64,000 nt of DNA from Rhodoblastus acidophilus. GTDB taxonomy: Bacteria; Pseudomonadota; Alphaproteobacteria; Rhizobiales; Beijerinckiaceae. The notes beneath the pieces were generated by a model. That model saw only the letters and a program-made list of their open reading frames with translations. It did no database searches and was not told where the DNA came from. Where the stretch lies: NCBI RefSeq assembly GCF_900187365.1, contig NZ_FYDG01000011.1, positions 1 to 64,000 of the forward strand, read 5' to 3'. Both the position numbers and the translations under genes were made by a program. Below, piece after piece: positions 51,384 through 59,090 of this stretch. Position 1 is the stretch's first letter. Every line of letters begins with the position of its first letter.

Positions 51384-52667
51384 ATGACCTTGAAGCCGGA
51401 AACCCTCGTCCTGCACGCAGGCTATCGCAGCGATCCCGCCACGACTTCGGTGGCGGTGCCGATCTACCAGACCACCAGCTACCAGTTCAACAATACGGAG
51501 CACGCGGCCAATCTGTTTGGACTCGCCGAACTCGGCAACATCTACAGCCGCATCATGAACCCCACCAATGACGTGCTGGAGAAGCGGCTGGCGGCGCTGG
51601 AGGGCGGCGTCGCCGCGCTGGCGGTGGCCTCGGGACAGGCGGCCAGCACGTTCTCGATCCTCAACGTCGCCCAGGCCGGCGACAATTTCGTCACCTCCAC
51701 CGATCTCTATGGCGGGACGTGGAACCTGTTCGCCAACACGTTCAAGCAGCTCGGCATCGAGGCGCGCTTCGTCGATCCGTCCGATCCCGAAAACTTCCGC
51801 CGCGCCACCGATGCGAAAACCCGCGCCTATTACGCCGAAACCCTGCCCAATCCCAAGCTTCAGGTGTTTCCGATCCCGGAAGTCGCCAAGATCGCCAATG
51901 AACTGGGCGTGCCGCTGATCATCGACAATACGGCGGCGCCGATCATCGCGCGGCCGTTCGACCATGGCGCCCATATCGTCGTCTATTCCACCACCAAATA
52001 TATCGGCGGCCACGGCGTCGCCATCGGCGGCGCCATCATCGATTCCGGCACATTCGACTGGGAGAAGCACGCCGACCGCTTCCCGTTGCTGAACCAGCCC
52101 GATCCCAGCTATCACGGCGCGGTCTGGACGCAGGCGGTCAAGCCGCTCGGCCCCATCGCCTATATTTTGCGCGCGCGCGTGACGTTGCAGCGCGACATTG
52201 GCGCGGCGGTCAGCCCGTTCAACGCTTTCCAGACGCTGCAGGGGTTGGAGACGCTGCCGCTGCGCATCCGCGAGCACAACAAGAACGCGGTGGCGGTGGC
52301 CGATTATCTGGCCAAGCATCCCAAGGTAACCAAGGTGATCCATCCCAGCGTGCAGTCGGGCGAGCCGCGCCGGCGCGCCGACGCCGTGCTCAAGGGCGGT
52401 TACGGCGGCTTGGTGGGCTTTGAGCTGGCCGGCGGCAAGGAGGCCGGCAAGAGCTTCATCGACGCGCTGAAACTGCTCTATCACGTCGCCAATATCGGCG
52501 ACGCCCGCAGCCTCGCCATCCATCCCGCGACGACCACACATTCGCAATTGTCGCCGGAGGACCAGCAGGCGACTGGCGTGTCGGACGGCTATGTGCGGCT
52601 GTCCGTGGGGATCGAGCATATCGACGACATTCTCGCCGACATCGCCCAGGCGCTCGACGCGGCCTGA
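51384..52667 (+). CDS. O-acetylhomoserine/O-succinylhomoserine sulfhydrylase-type PLP enzyme
   Basis: A 427-residue Cys/Met-metabolism PLP enzyme. PLP-binding Lys205 lies in VYSTTKYIGGHG, the stacking Tyr in TDLYGGTW, the phosphate contact in YSRIMNPT, and the carboxylate loop in NIGDARSLAIHPATTTHSQL. Length and sequence fit O-acetylhomoserine aminocarboxypropyltransferase, which uses sulfide or methanethiol to make homocysteine or methionine; gamma-lyase activity is also possible in this fold. It starts 8 bases after its lysine-less paralogue and ends the operon just before a terminator hairpin. Confidence 0.9.
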   Translation: MTLKPETLVLHAGYRSDPATTSVAVPIYQTTSYQFNNTEHAANLFGLAELGNIYSRIMNPTNDVLEKRLAALEGGVAALAVASGQAASTFSILNVAQAGDNFVTSTDLYGGTWNLFANTFKQLGIEARFVDPSDPENFRRATDAKTRAYYAETLPNPKLQVFPIPEVAKIANELGVPLIIDNTAAPIIARPFDHGAHIVVYSTTKYIGGHGVAIGGAIIDSGTFDWEKHADRFPLLNQPDPSYHGAVWTQAVKPLGPIAYILRARVTLQRDIGAAVSPFNAFQTLQGLETLPLRIREHNKNAVAVADYLAKHPKVTKVIHPSVQSGEPRRRADAVLKGGYGGLVGFELAGGKEAGKSFIDALKLLYHVANIGDARSLAIHPATTTHSQLSPEDQQATGVSDGYVRLSVGIEHIDDILADIAQALDAA

Positions 52668-52673
52668 AACAGA

Positions 52674-52710
52674 ACAGGCGGCGCCGCTGAGGCTCGGCGC
52701 CGCCTGTCTT
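52674..52710 (+). terminator. Terminator-like hairpin after the sulfhydrylase gene
   Basis: A perfect 13-bp stem (ACAGGCGGCGCCG with CGGCGCCGCCTGT), loop of 8 bases, then CTT. The U-run is weak, but the very stable stem 7 bases after the stop codon suggests termination. It may also act on the convergent transcript that ends at 52760. Confidence 0.6.
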
Positions 52711-52759
52711 GCGCGGGCGCCGCTGAGGAGAGCCGGCGCCTTAACAACCCTTAACAACC

Positions 52760-53122
52760 TTAATTCAGGGCGAGCAGCCGGTCGCCGCGCCAGTCGAAAT
52801 CGATGTGGTCGAGGATTCCGGCGAGCGGCGGCAGTTGCAGCAGGAACGCCATGCCCTCCAGCGCCGCGAGGCGCGGCAGCGTCCGCACGCAGGCGCCGCG
52901 ATAACTTTCGACGCGGGTCGCGCTCAGGACGAAACCCGGCGGCCGCGTCGTGACCGCGCCGGTCGCCCGGTCGGCGTGAAGGCAGGACGGCTCCAGCGAG
53001 ATCAGGGGAACCAGCCCCTCGCCCCAGGCGCCGCGATAAACATTTGTCACGAAAGCGTATAACTCGAGCCGGGCGCTGGGCGTGAAGCTGACCGTGATCG
53101 GGCGGAAGGCGCTTGCCGTCAT
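52760..53122 (-). CDS. Conserved hypothetical protein linked to serine acetyltransferase
   Basis: A 120-residue protein (MTASAFRPITVSFTPSARLE at the start, DHIDFDWRGDRLLALN at the end). It looks beta-rich and soluble, without a signal peptide. It begins 23 bases after the serine acetyltransferase gene on the same strand, so it is probably co-transcribed and part of the sulfur regulon. No family was recognised. A longer frame up to 53602 lies antisense to coding sequence and is rejected. Confidence 0.6.
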   Translation of the reverse strand: MTASAFRPITVSFTPSARLELYAFVTNVYRGAWGEGLVPLISLEPSCLHADRATGAVTTRPPGFVLSATRVESYRGACVRTLPRLAALEGMAFLLQLPPLAGILDHIDFDWRGDRLLALN

Positions 53123-53145
53123 GATTTCCTGCGCGCTCCCGCCGC

Positions 53146-54024
53146 TCAGATCGCGTAGGCGAAGGCGCGATATTCGAGGTCGCGCAACACCTGATCCATG
53201 TCGCGGTAAGGCTCGTCCTGATGACAGGCGACGACCTTGGCGGGCACGCCGGCGACGGTGGTGTGGGCCGGCACGGGATGCAGCACCACCGATCCCGCCG
53301 CCACCCGCGCATAGTCGCCCACTTCGATATTGCCGAGGATTTTCGCGCCGGCGCCGAGCAGAACGCCGCGCCGCACCTTGGGATGGCGGTCGCCCGCCTC
53401 CTTGCCGGTGCCGCCGAGCGTGACGTTTTGCAGGATCGAAACATCGTCGTCGATCACCGCCGTCGAGCCGACGACAAAACCGGTGGCGTGATCCAGCAGC
53501 ACGCCGCGCCCGATGCGCGCCGCCGGATGAATGTCGGTCTGGAACAGGTCGGACGAGCGGCTTTGCAGGTAAAGCGCGAGATCCTGCCGGCCGCGCGTCC
53601 ACAAATGATGGGCGAGGCGGTGGATTTGCAGCGCGTGATAACCCTTGAAATACAGGAACGGCTCGATGAAACGGTCGCAGGCGGGGTCGCGGTCGATCAC
53701 GGCGTTGATGTCGGCGCGAAAGGCGAGGCCGATGGCGGGCTCGGCCTTCAGCGCCGCCGTGAACGCCGCGACGATCTGGCCGACGGGAACGAAATCGCTG
53801 GCGAAGCGGCTGGCGACGCGGTGGATCACCGCGTCCTCGAACGAATCCCGGTCGAGGATGGTCTGCCGCAGCATGGCGCGCAAATTGGGCTCGGCTTCGA
53901 AAGCGGCGTCAGCCTCTTCGAGCAGCTTGCGCCACAGGGAATCCTTCGCGGCGGCCGGATGGTTCAACGGCGCGGCCGCGGTGGAGGAGGCGGCCAGAGT
54001 CAAATGGCGTGGGGATGAAGTCAT
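53146..54024 (-). CDS. cysE: Serine O-acetyltransferase (CysE)
   Basis: A 292-residue serine acetyltransferase. The N-terminal helical domain contains LWRKLLEEADAAFEAEPNLR (about residues 30-49), and the C-terminal hexapeptide beta-helix has IHPAARIGRGVLLDHATGFVVG and VSILQNVTLGGTGKE. DHATG holds the catalytic histidine. It produces O-acetylserine for cysteine synthesis and is the more classical CysE of the two in the window. It has its own promoter region with a strong sulfur-island motif 27 bases upstream. Confidence 0.93.
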   Translation of the reverse strand: MTSSPRHLTLAASSTAAAPLNHPAAAKDSLWRKLLEEADAAFEAEPNLRAMLRQTILDRDSFEDAVIHRVASRFASDFVPVGQIVAAFTAALKAEPAIGLAFRADINAVIDRDPACDRFIEPFLYFKGYHALQIHRLAHHLWTRGRQDLALYLQSRSSDLFQTDIHPAARIGRGVLLDHATGFVVGSTAVIDDDVSILQNVTLGGTGKEAGDRHPKVRRGVLLGAGAKILGNIEVGDYARVAAGSVVLHPVPAHTTVAGVPAKVVACHQDEPYRDMDQVLRDLEYRAFAYAI

Positions 54025-54050
54025 GGGACACCCGTCAAAAAGAGCGTCCC

Positions 54051-54084
54051 AAATAGTCTATTATTATAGTAGAATTGTCAACTA
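54051..54084 (-). promoter_or_regulatory. Sulfur-island motif before cysE
   Basis: On the minus strand the site reads TAGTTGACAATTCTACTATA followed by ATAATAGACTATTT. The first ten bases equal the consensus, and AATAATAGACTAT equals part of the palindromic site at 31933. TTGACA plus a GACTAT-type element 17 bases downstream could form the promoter. It overlaps the stop codon of the upstream DCC-family gene. Confidence 0.65.
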
Positions 54085-54552
54085 AACAGAGGGACGAAAA
54101 TCCCGCGGCGGCGCGGCGTCCGGCCCCACCACGCGGGCGCGCCATTCGGGCGGCGGCGCCATGCAGAAGGTCTGCTTGCCGGTCAGCAAATGGCGGTTGC
54201 GCGCGATCAGGTCATAGGCCCAGTCGCGCAATGGGCGCGGAAACAAAGTGCTGAAGGCGGCGAAGGACCAGGGACGCCGCAGCCGCGCGCAGACCGCCGC
54301 GACGCCGTCGGATTTCACCAGCGCCTTGCCATGCTCGACGAACAGAAACGAATCCGTGGCGTCCGGATCGACGCCGTGGCGCGCGGCGAGGCGCCGGCCC
54401 TCGTCGGACTGGAGCGCCACGAAACGAATCTGCGGCGCCGCCTCCCGGCGCAGCACGAACAGCACCCAGCGCGAGCAGAACGCGCAAGCGCCATCGTAAA
54501 GCCACACCGGCGCCGGTGCGTCCGCATCGGGCGGGAGGACGGGTTGGCTCAT
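54082..54552 (-). CDS. DCC-family thiol-disulfide oxidoreductase (DUF393)
   Basis: A 156-residue thioredoxin-like protein of the DUF393/DCC family. WLYDGACAFCSRWVLFVL holds the CxxC pair C23/C26 after the family Asp-Gly. The segment RFVALQSDEGRRLAARHGVDPDATDSFLFVE is typical. Redox partner and substrate are unknown. ATG 54552 is the family-like start. It lies just upstream of cysE with that gene's promoter motif overlapping its stop, so the two may be partly co-transcribed. Confidence 0.85.
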   Translation of the reverse strand: MSQPVLPPDADAPAPVWLYDGACAFCSRWVLFVLRREAAPQIRFVALQSDEGRRLAARHGVDPDATDSFLFVEHGKALVKSDGVAAVCARLRRPWSFAAFSTLFPRPLRDWAYDLIARNRHLLTGKQTFCMAPPPEWRARVVGPDAAPPRDFRPSV

Positions 54553-54644
54553 CGGGCGGCGCTCCTGTCGCGGCTTGGGTCGCGGGCGACCTTTAGCATC
54601 TCGACAGCGCGCCGTCGCGCATGACGTCGGCGCCTGCGGTCGGG

Positions 54645-57302
54645 CTAATGCACGGGCTTGCCCTCGGTCACGAAGACGGCCGCGTAATTGTTGGCCAGCG
54701 CCGCGATCGGCTCCCAGAATTTCATCGACAGGCTCGCCGATGCGCTGGCCTGACCCCACGGGTTGACCATCTGCACCAGCCCTTTCGCCGCGTCGACCCC
54801 GCTGACGAAATACATGTGGTTCTCAACCAGATTGCCGCTGAGGTTCAACCAGGTGGTGCCGACCATGATCTCCTCGCCCGCGTTGAACGCGTTTTGCATC
54901 GTCGTCATCAAGGCGGCGGTCGGGTCGCCGGGGCCGACCCGGTAGATGTCGCAGGCCTGGCCGGTGACCGCCGTCAGCGCATTGCTCCAGCCGCCGGCGA
55001 TGTCGGCATAGGCGTTGCCGTTGATATTGAGCGTCATGCCCGGCGTCACCCCTTTCTGCTCGACCAGCTGGACATAGGCCTTCTCGATCAGTTGCGACCA
55101 CATGTTGGTCGTGTTGTGAGCAAAAGTCTGTTTCGAGCCGTTCTGCCAGGCGTAGCCGCTGGGCATCATCGCCAGATCGGCGTTGACGGTCACGTAGTCG
55201 TCCTTGCCGTTGACGATGAAGTCGACCGAATAGGTTCCGTTGCCGTTCGCCTTGATCATGTTCTTGATCGTGTCGGGGTGCTGCAGGGCGGTCTCGGCCA
55301 GCGCCGCCATCAAATAGCAATCGCCGACATAGCCCTGGTTGATGTCGGACCATTGCGGTCCGTTCGCGCCGAACAGCGGCAAGGCGCAGGCGACATAGGT
55401 CGATTTCAGATTTGTGCCCACGGCGGACAGATCCGTGCCGGGCAGGTCGGTTCCGAGGAACCACTTGCCGATCAGTCTGTTCGCCTGCAGCTCCGACGTG
55501 CCGGCCGTCATGTCGCCCAGCGCCTGCGCAATGGCGCCGCCGCCATGCCAACTGGCGTTGGCGGAATTGCCGAGCACCACATCGTCAAAGATCTGATCGA
55601 CATAGGCGGATGTCTTGTACACGCCGGTCACGCCCATCTGATCCGCGAGCGTCTTCAGCGCGCCGAACTCGTCGGCGGTGACGCCGCCCGCCGCCACGTC
55701 CTGGAGGATCTTCAGGGTCTCGTCGTAGGTCAGCACGCCGTCGGCGCCGAACGACTTGGCCTCGGCGAGGATCGGATTGTCCTGCCGCATCACGATGGCG
55801 AGCTGGTTCGCGCTCATGGCGGCGAGCTGGCCGGCGGTGAACTGGCCGTCCTGAATCGCCGTCAGCGACTTCAGCTGGTCAAGGGTGATCGCCTTGATCG
55901 CTGTGGCGGACAGCGCGGCGAGATTGCGGCCGCACAACGCATCGAATTGCGCCACCGACATGGCGGCGATCTGCGACGCGGTGAGTCCGGCCGCCTGTTT
56001 GGCGCCGAACCAGGACGTGTTGAGCGAGAACAGCTTCGCCGTCGACAGGCCGGACACCTGCGTCGCCGTCAGCGCCTGCGTCTGGGCCTGGGTTATCCCG
56101 CCAATCTGCGCTGCGGTGAGGCCGTTGAGCAACGTCGCTGACAGTTCGGAGAATGCGGCGGCGGAGATCTGCCCGATCTGGCTTGCGTTCAAGGAAGCGA
56201 GGAAGGTCGCCGCCGCCGCGGTCAGCGTCGCCGCCGACAGGCCGCCGATCTGGGCCGCCGACAATTGCGCCACCTGCGTTTTGGTGAGGCCGGCGAGGCC
56301 GCACTTCAGCGCCAGTAGTTGCGCGACCGAGAGCTGGGCGACCAGGAACCCGGCGTCCTGCGCCGTGGTGAACAGGGCGATCTGCTTGGTGGACAGGGCG
56401 GCGATCTGCGCCAGCGTCAGCGTGCCGATCTGGGCGGTCGTCAACGCGGCGATCTCGGTCGCGGTGAGGCCGGAGATCTGCGTCGTCGACAACAGCCACA
56501 ACCTGAGTGCGCCGAACTGGGTCGCGTTCATGGCGGACAACTGGCTCGCCGACAGCGTCTGAACCTGCGCCCGCGTCAAGACGGCGATCTGGGCCGTGGT
56601 CAGCGCTGCGATTTCCGTCGTCGGGACCAGCGCGATCTGCGCGGCGGCGACGCCGCCGACCTGATCCGCGCTCAGCGTGTGGAACACGCCGGCGACGCCG
56701 GCCTTGAACTGGTCGGCCGACAGTTTGCCGACGGTGGCCCACGTCATGGACGCAATCTGCGCCGCCGACAGATAAGCGCCGTTGACCGCCGCGAGCGCCG
56801 ACGTCGACAGCGCGTTGACTTGAATCGCCTGGAACAGGCTCTTGCTCATCCCTCGGATCTGCGCGGCGGTGACGGCGGCGGTCTGCGCGGCGGTCAAAGA
56901 CGCCAGCGCAGTGGCCGACAGGCCGGAGAACGCGGCGGCGCTCACGGCGGCGATCTGGGCCGTCGACAGCTTGGGAACCTGCTTGTTGGTGAAGCCGGAC
57001 ATCTGGCCCGCCGACAGCCAGCCCATCTGTTTGGCGGTCAGGCCGGACACGCTGGCCGCGCCGATCGCGGCGACCTGTTTGGCGGCGAGGCCGGCGATCT
57101 GCGCCTGGGTCAGCGCCGCGATCTGGGCGACGCTGAAGGCCCCGACGGCGCTGACGGAGAGCGCGGCCACCTCGGCGGTCGTCAGCGCGGCGGCCTGACC
57201 GGTCGTCATCACCGCGATGTCCGCCGCCGTCAGGCCGGCGATCTGGGCGGTGGACAGGGCGGCGATCTGGGCGGCCGACAGGCCGGACAAAATGGACGTC
57301 AT
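54645..57302 (-). CDS. Octapeptide-repeat protein with C-terminal calpain-like (C2) protease domain; likely type I secreted
   Basis: An 885-residue protein in two parts. Residues from about 9 to 500 consist of roughly 60 copies of an 8-residue repeat of the form AQIAxLTx, probably a regular solenoid. From about 590 to 880 lies a papain-fold protease of the calpain (C2) type: Cys662 in GDCYLMAALAE, His829 in ENHMYFVSG and Asn847 in MVNPWG. No Sec signal and no GGxGxD RTX repeats are visible. The genes for a type I ABC transporter and HlyD adaptor lie next downstream in the minus direction of transcription order (starting 57.6-61.3 kb), so export by that system is likely. The substrate of the protease is unknown; a role in adhesion, competition or autoprocessing is possible. 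Confidence 0.82.
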   Translation of the reverse strand: MTSILSGLSAAQIAALSTAQIAGLTAADIAVMTTGQAAALTTAEVAALSVSAVGAFSVAQIAALTQAQIAGLAAKQVAAIGAASVSGLTAKQMGWLSAGQMSGFTNKQVPKLSTAQIAAVSAAAFSGLSATALASLTAAQTAAVTAAQIRGMSKSLFQAIQVNALSTSALAAVNGAYLSAAQIASMTWATVGKLSADQFKAGVAGVFHTLSADQVGGVAAAQIALVPTTEIAALTTAQIAVLTRAQVQTLSASQLSAMNATQFGALRLWLLSTTQISGLTATEIAALTTAQIGTLTLAQIAALSTKQIALFTTAQDAGFLVAQLSVAQLLALKCGLAGLTKTQVAQLSAAQIGGLSAATLTAAAATFLASLNASQIGQISAAAFSELSATLLNGLTAAQIGGITQAQTQALTATQVSGLSTAKLFSLNTSWFGAKQAAGLTASQIAAMSVAQFDALCGRNLAALSATAIKAITLDQLKSLTAIQDGQFTAGQLAAMSANQLAIVMRQDNPILAEAKSFGADGVLTYDETLKILQDVAAGGVTADEFGALKTLADQMGVTGVYKTSAYVDQIFDDVVLGNSANASWHGGGAIAQALGDMTAGTSELQANRLIGKWFLGTDLPGTDLSAVGTNLKSTYVACALPLFGANGPQWSDINQGYVGDCYLMAALAETALQHPDTIKNMIKANGNGTYSVDFIVNGKDDYVTVNADLAMMPSGYAWQNGSKQTFAHNTTNMWSQLIEKAYVQLVEQKGVTPGMTLNINGNAYADIAGGWSNALTAVTGQACDIYRVGPGDPTAALMTTMQNAFNAGEEIMVGTTWLNLSGNLVENHMYFVSGVDAAKGLVQMVNPWGQASASASLSMKFWEPIAALANNYAAVFVTEGKPVH

Positions 57303-57611
57303 GGACGGTGGGTTCCTGGCTGGAGAACTTCGGGGCCGAACTCATTTCGGACGGGACTCGCCAGACGCCATCATGTCGTCCGCTAAGCGTTGGAAGCCTT
57401 AGCGCCTCCGCTGGGTCGCCACGCAGGACGCGCGATGCGTGCGCATGGGATCGGCGGCGGCGCGAGCGGCGGCGTCGGCTCGGCGCGCTCGGGCCAGATT
57501 GCGGCTCCGTCATTCCGATCCGGTTGTTGCGGATGATAAAATTCTAGGGAGTTCGCCGCCCGCCGCCGCGTGGTGAACAAGACGTTTCGCCGGCGTTTCC
57601 GGAGGGCCGCG
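57303..57611. other. Intergenic region between the HlyD gene and the repeat-protease gene
   Basis: About 309 bases with no plausible gene. It probably holds the promoter of the repeat-protease gene (minus strand): a ribosome-binding site AGGAA lies just before its ATG, and AT-rich bases occur around 57536-57548. No clear terminator was found after the HlyD stop. Confidence 0.5.
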
Positions 57612-59090
57612 TCAGCGTTCCTTCAGCGCCTTCGACGCGGTCTCCACCAGCGGCGAAAACACATATTCGAGGATGCGCCGCTTGCCGGTGGCGATCTCGA
57701 TTTCCACGGTCATGCCGGGGCTCATCGGGATGCGCTCGCCCTCGATGGCGAGATGATCGGACTCTGGAGTGAGCGTGACGGGAAACACCAGATTCTGCAC
57801 CCGCTGCGCCCCCGCGAACGTCCGGGCGTTGCGGTTCGATTTGGTCGCGTCTGCCTCCGCGTTCTGCGCGTCGGGTTCGGGAATGGCGTCGAAAGCGATG
57901 CGCTCGACCGTCGCCGCCAGCGAGCCGTAGCGCGTGAAGGGAAAGGCGTCGACCTTCACCACGGCGGCCTGTCCCTTTTTCACAAAACCGATGTCCTTGT
58001 TGGCGAGATAGGCCTCGATTTTCAGCCGCGCGCCCTCGGGCACGATTTTCGCCACATCCTCGCCGCTCCCCAGCACCTGGCCGATGGTGGTGACGGACAG
58101 GCCCATCACCACGCCGTCGATCGGCGAGGTCAGCGCCAGCCGGCCCGACTTGAGCCGGGTCTTGATGTGCTTCTGCTCGAAATCGTCGGTCTGGCGCTGG
58201 GCGTCGGCGAGCTTTTGCGTGTTTTCGGCGACAAAGGACGAGATGGTCTTGCGCCGGTCCTCCGTCAGAACCTTGATGGCGGCGATGGTCTGGGCGCGCT
58301 GGGCGATCTGGCCGTTCAGCGCGGTGGTTTCGCTCTGCATCCGTTCGGTGGCGTCGATCACCGACGCCTTGGAGCCGGCGCCGCTGGGCACCAGCGCCGC
58401 GCGCATGTCCACGCGCTGCCGCAGCGTGGCGATCAGCGCCTGTTGCGAGGCGATGGTGGCGGCGAGCTGGTCGCGTTCGGTTTCCTTCTGGGCGATCTGG
58501 GCGTCGAGCGAGGCCAGCGCCGAGGCGAGTTGCGCGAGGTCGCTGTCGAGCACTTTTTCCTCGCGCGCGCGATTGGCGGGCGGGATGTCGGCGGGCCAGA
58601 CGATGGCGGCGGGCTCCGAGGTTTTTGGCGCGGCGTCGATCGCGGCGCGGCGGCGCAGCGCTTCGGCGCGCCACGCCGCCAGCGTCCCCGCGGCGTCGGT
58701 TTCGTCGGCCCTGGCGTCGCCGGGGTCCAGCTCCACGAGGATGTCGCCGGCCTTGACGTGCTGGCCGTTCTCGACATGCAGGGCGGCGACCTTGCCGCCT
58801 TCGAGCGGCTGGATGATCTTGGTGTCGCCGACCGGCTTGAACTTGCCCTGGGCCACCGCGACAATGTCGATCTTGCCGAAATAGCTCCAGGCCAGCGCGG
58901 CGGTCGCCAGCGCGCAGATCGTGACGATCATGGCCATGCGGACGGGGGAGGGCGGGGTGTCGAGAATCTCGATGTCGGCCGGGTGAAACTCCATGTCGGC
59001 GGCATGGGTGTCGTAGCGCGTCAGCGAGGGGAGGGACGGGGCCGGCTCCAGTCCCGCGCGCAGTTTGTTCAGCAGGGCGCGGGCGGTCAT
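57612..59090 (-). CDS. Type I secretion membrane fusion protein (HlyD family)
   Basis: A 492-residue adaptor. One membrane segment lies at about residues 50-70 (MAMIVTICALATAALAWSYF), followed by a biotinyl-lipoyl-like half (KIIQPLEGGKVAALHVENGQHVKAGDILVELD), a long coiled-coil hairpin (about 165-330), the second lipoyl half (LTSPIDGVVMGLSVTTIGQVL) and a beta-barrel end. It links the ABC transporter to an outer-membrane TolC channel, whose gene is not in the window. Its ATG overlaps the stop of the ABC transporter gene (ATGA). Confidence 0.92.
   Translation of the reverse strand: MTARALLNKLRAGLEPAPSLPSLTRYDTHAADMEFHPADIEILDTPPSPVRMAMIVTICALATAALAWSYFGKIDIVAVAQGKFKPVGDTKIIQPLEGGKVAALHVENGQHVKAGDILVELDPGDARADETDAAGTLAAWRAEALRRRAAIDAAPKTSEPAAIVWPADIPPANRAREEKVLDSDLAQLASALASLDAQIAQKETERDQLAATIASQQALIATLRQRVDMRAALVPSGAGSKASVIDATERMQSETTALNGQIAQRAQTIAAIKVLTEDRRKTISSFVAENTQKLADAQRQTDDFEQKHIKTRLKSGRLALTSPIDGVVMGLSVTTIGQVLGSGEDVAKIVPEGARLKIEAYLANKDIGFVKKGQAAVVKVDAFPFTRYGSLAATVERIAFDAIPEPDAQNAEADATKSNRNARTFAGAQRVQNLVFPVTLTPESDHLAIEGERIPMSPGMTVEIEIATGKRRILEYVFSPLVETASKALKER

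Noticed and set aside
52760-53602. Long 280-codon version of the small hypothetical gene
   Set aside because: The extra N-terminal part is a shifted-frame shadow of the cysE gene. The 120-residue start at 53122 is better supported.
55750-57302. CRISPR-like regular DNA repeats with about 24-bp period
   Set aside because: The period is in phase with codons and encodes octapeptide repeats; there are no unique spacers and no cas genes.
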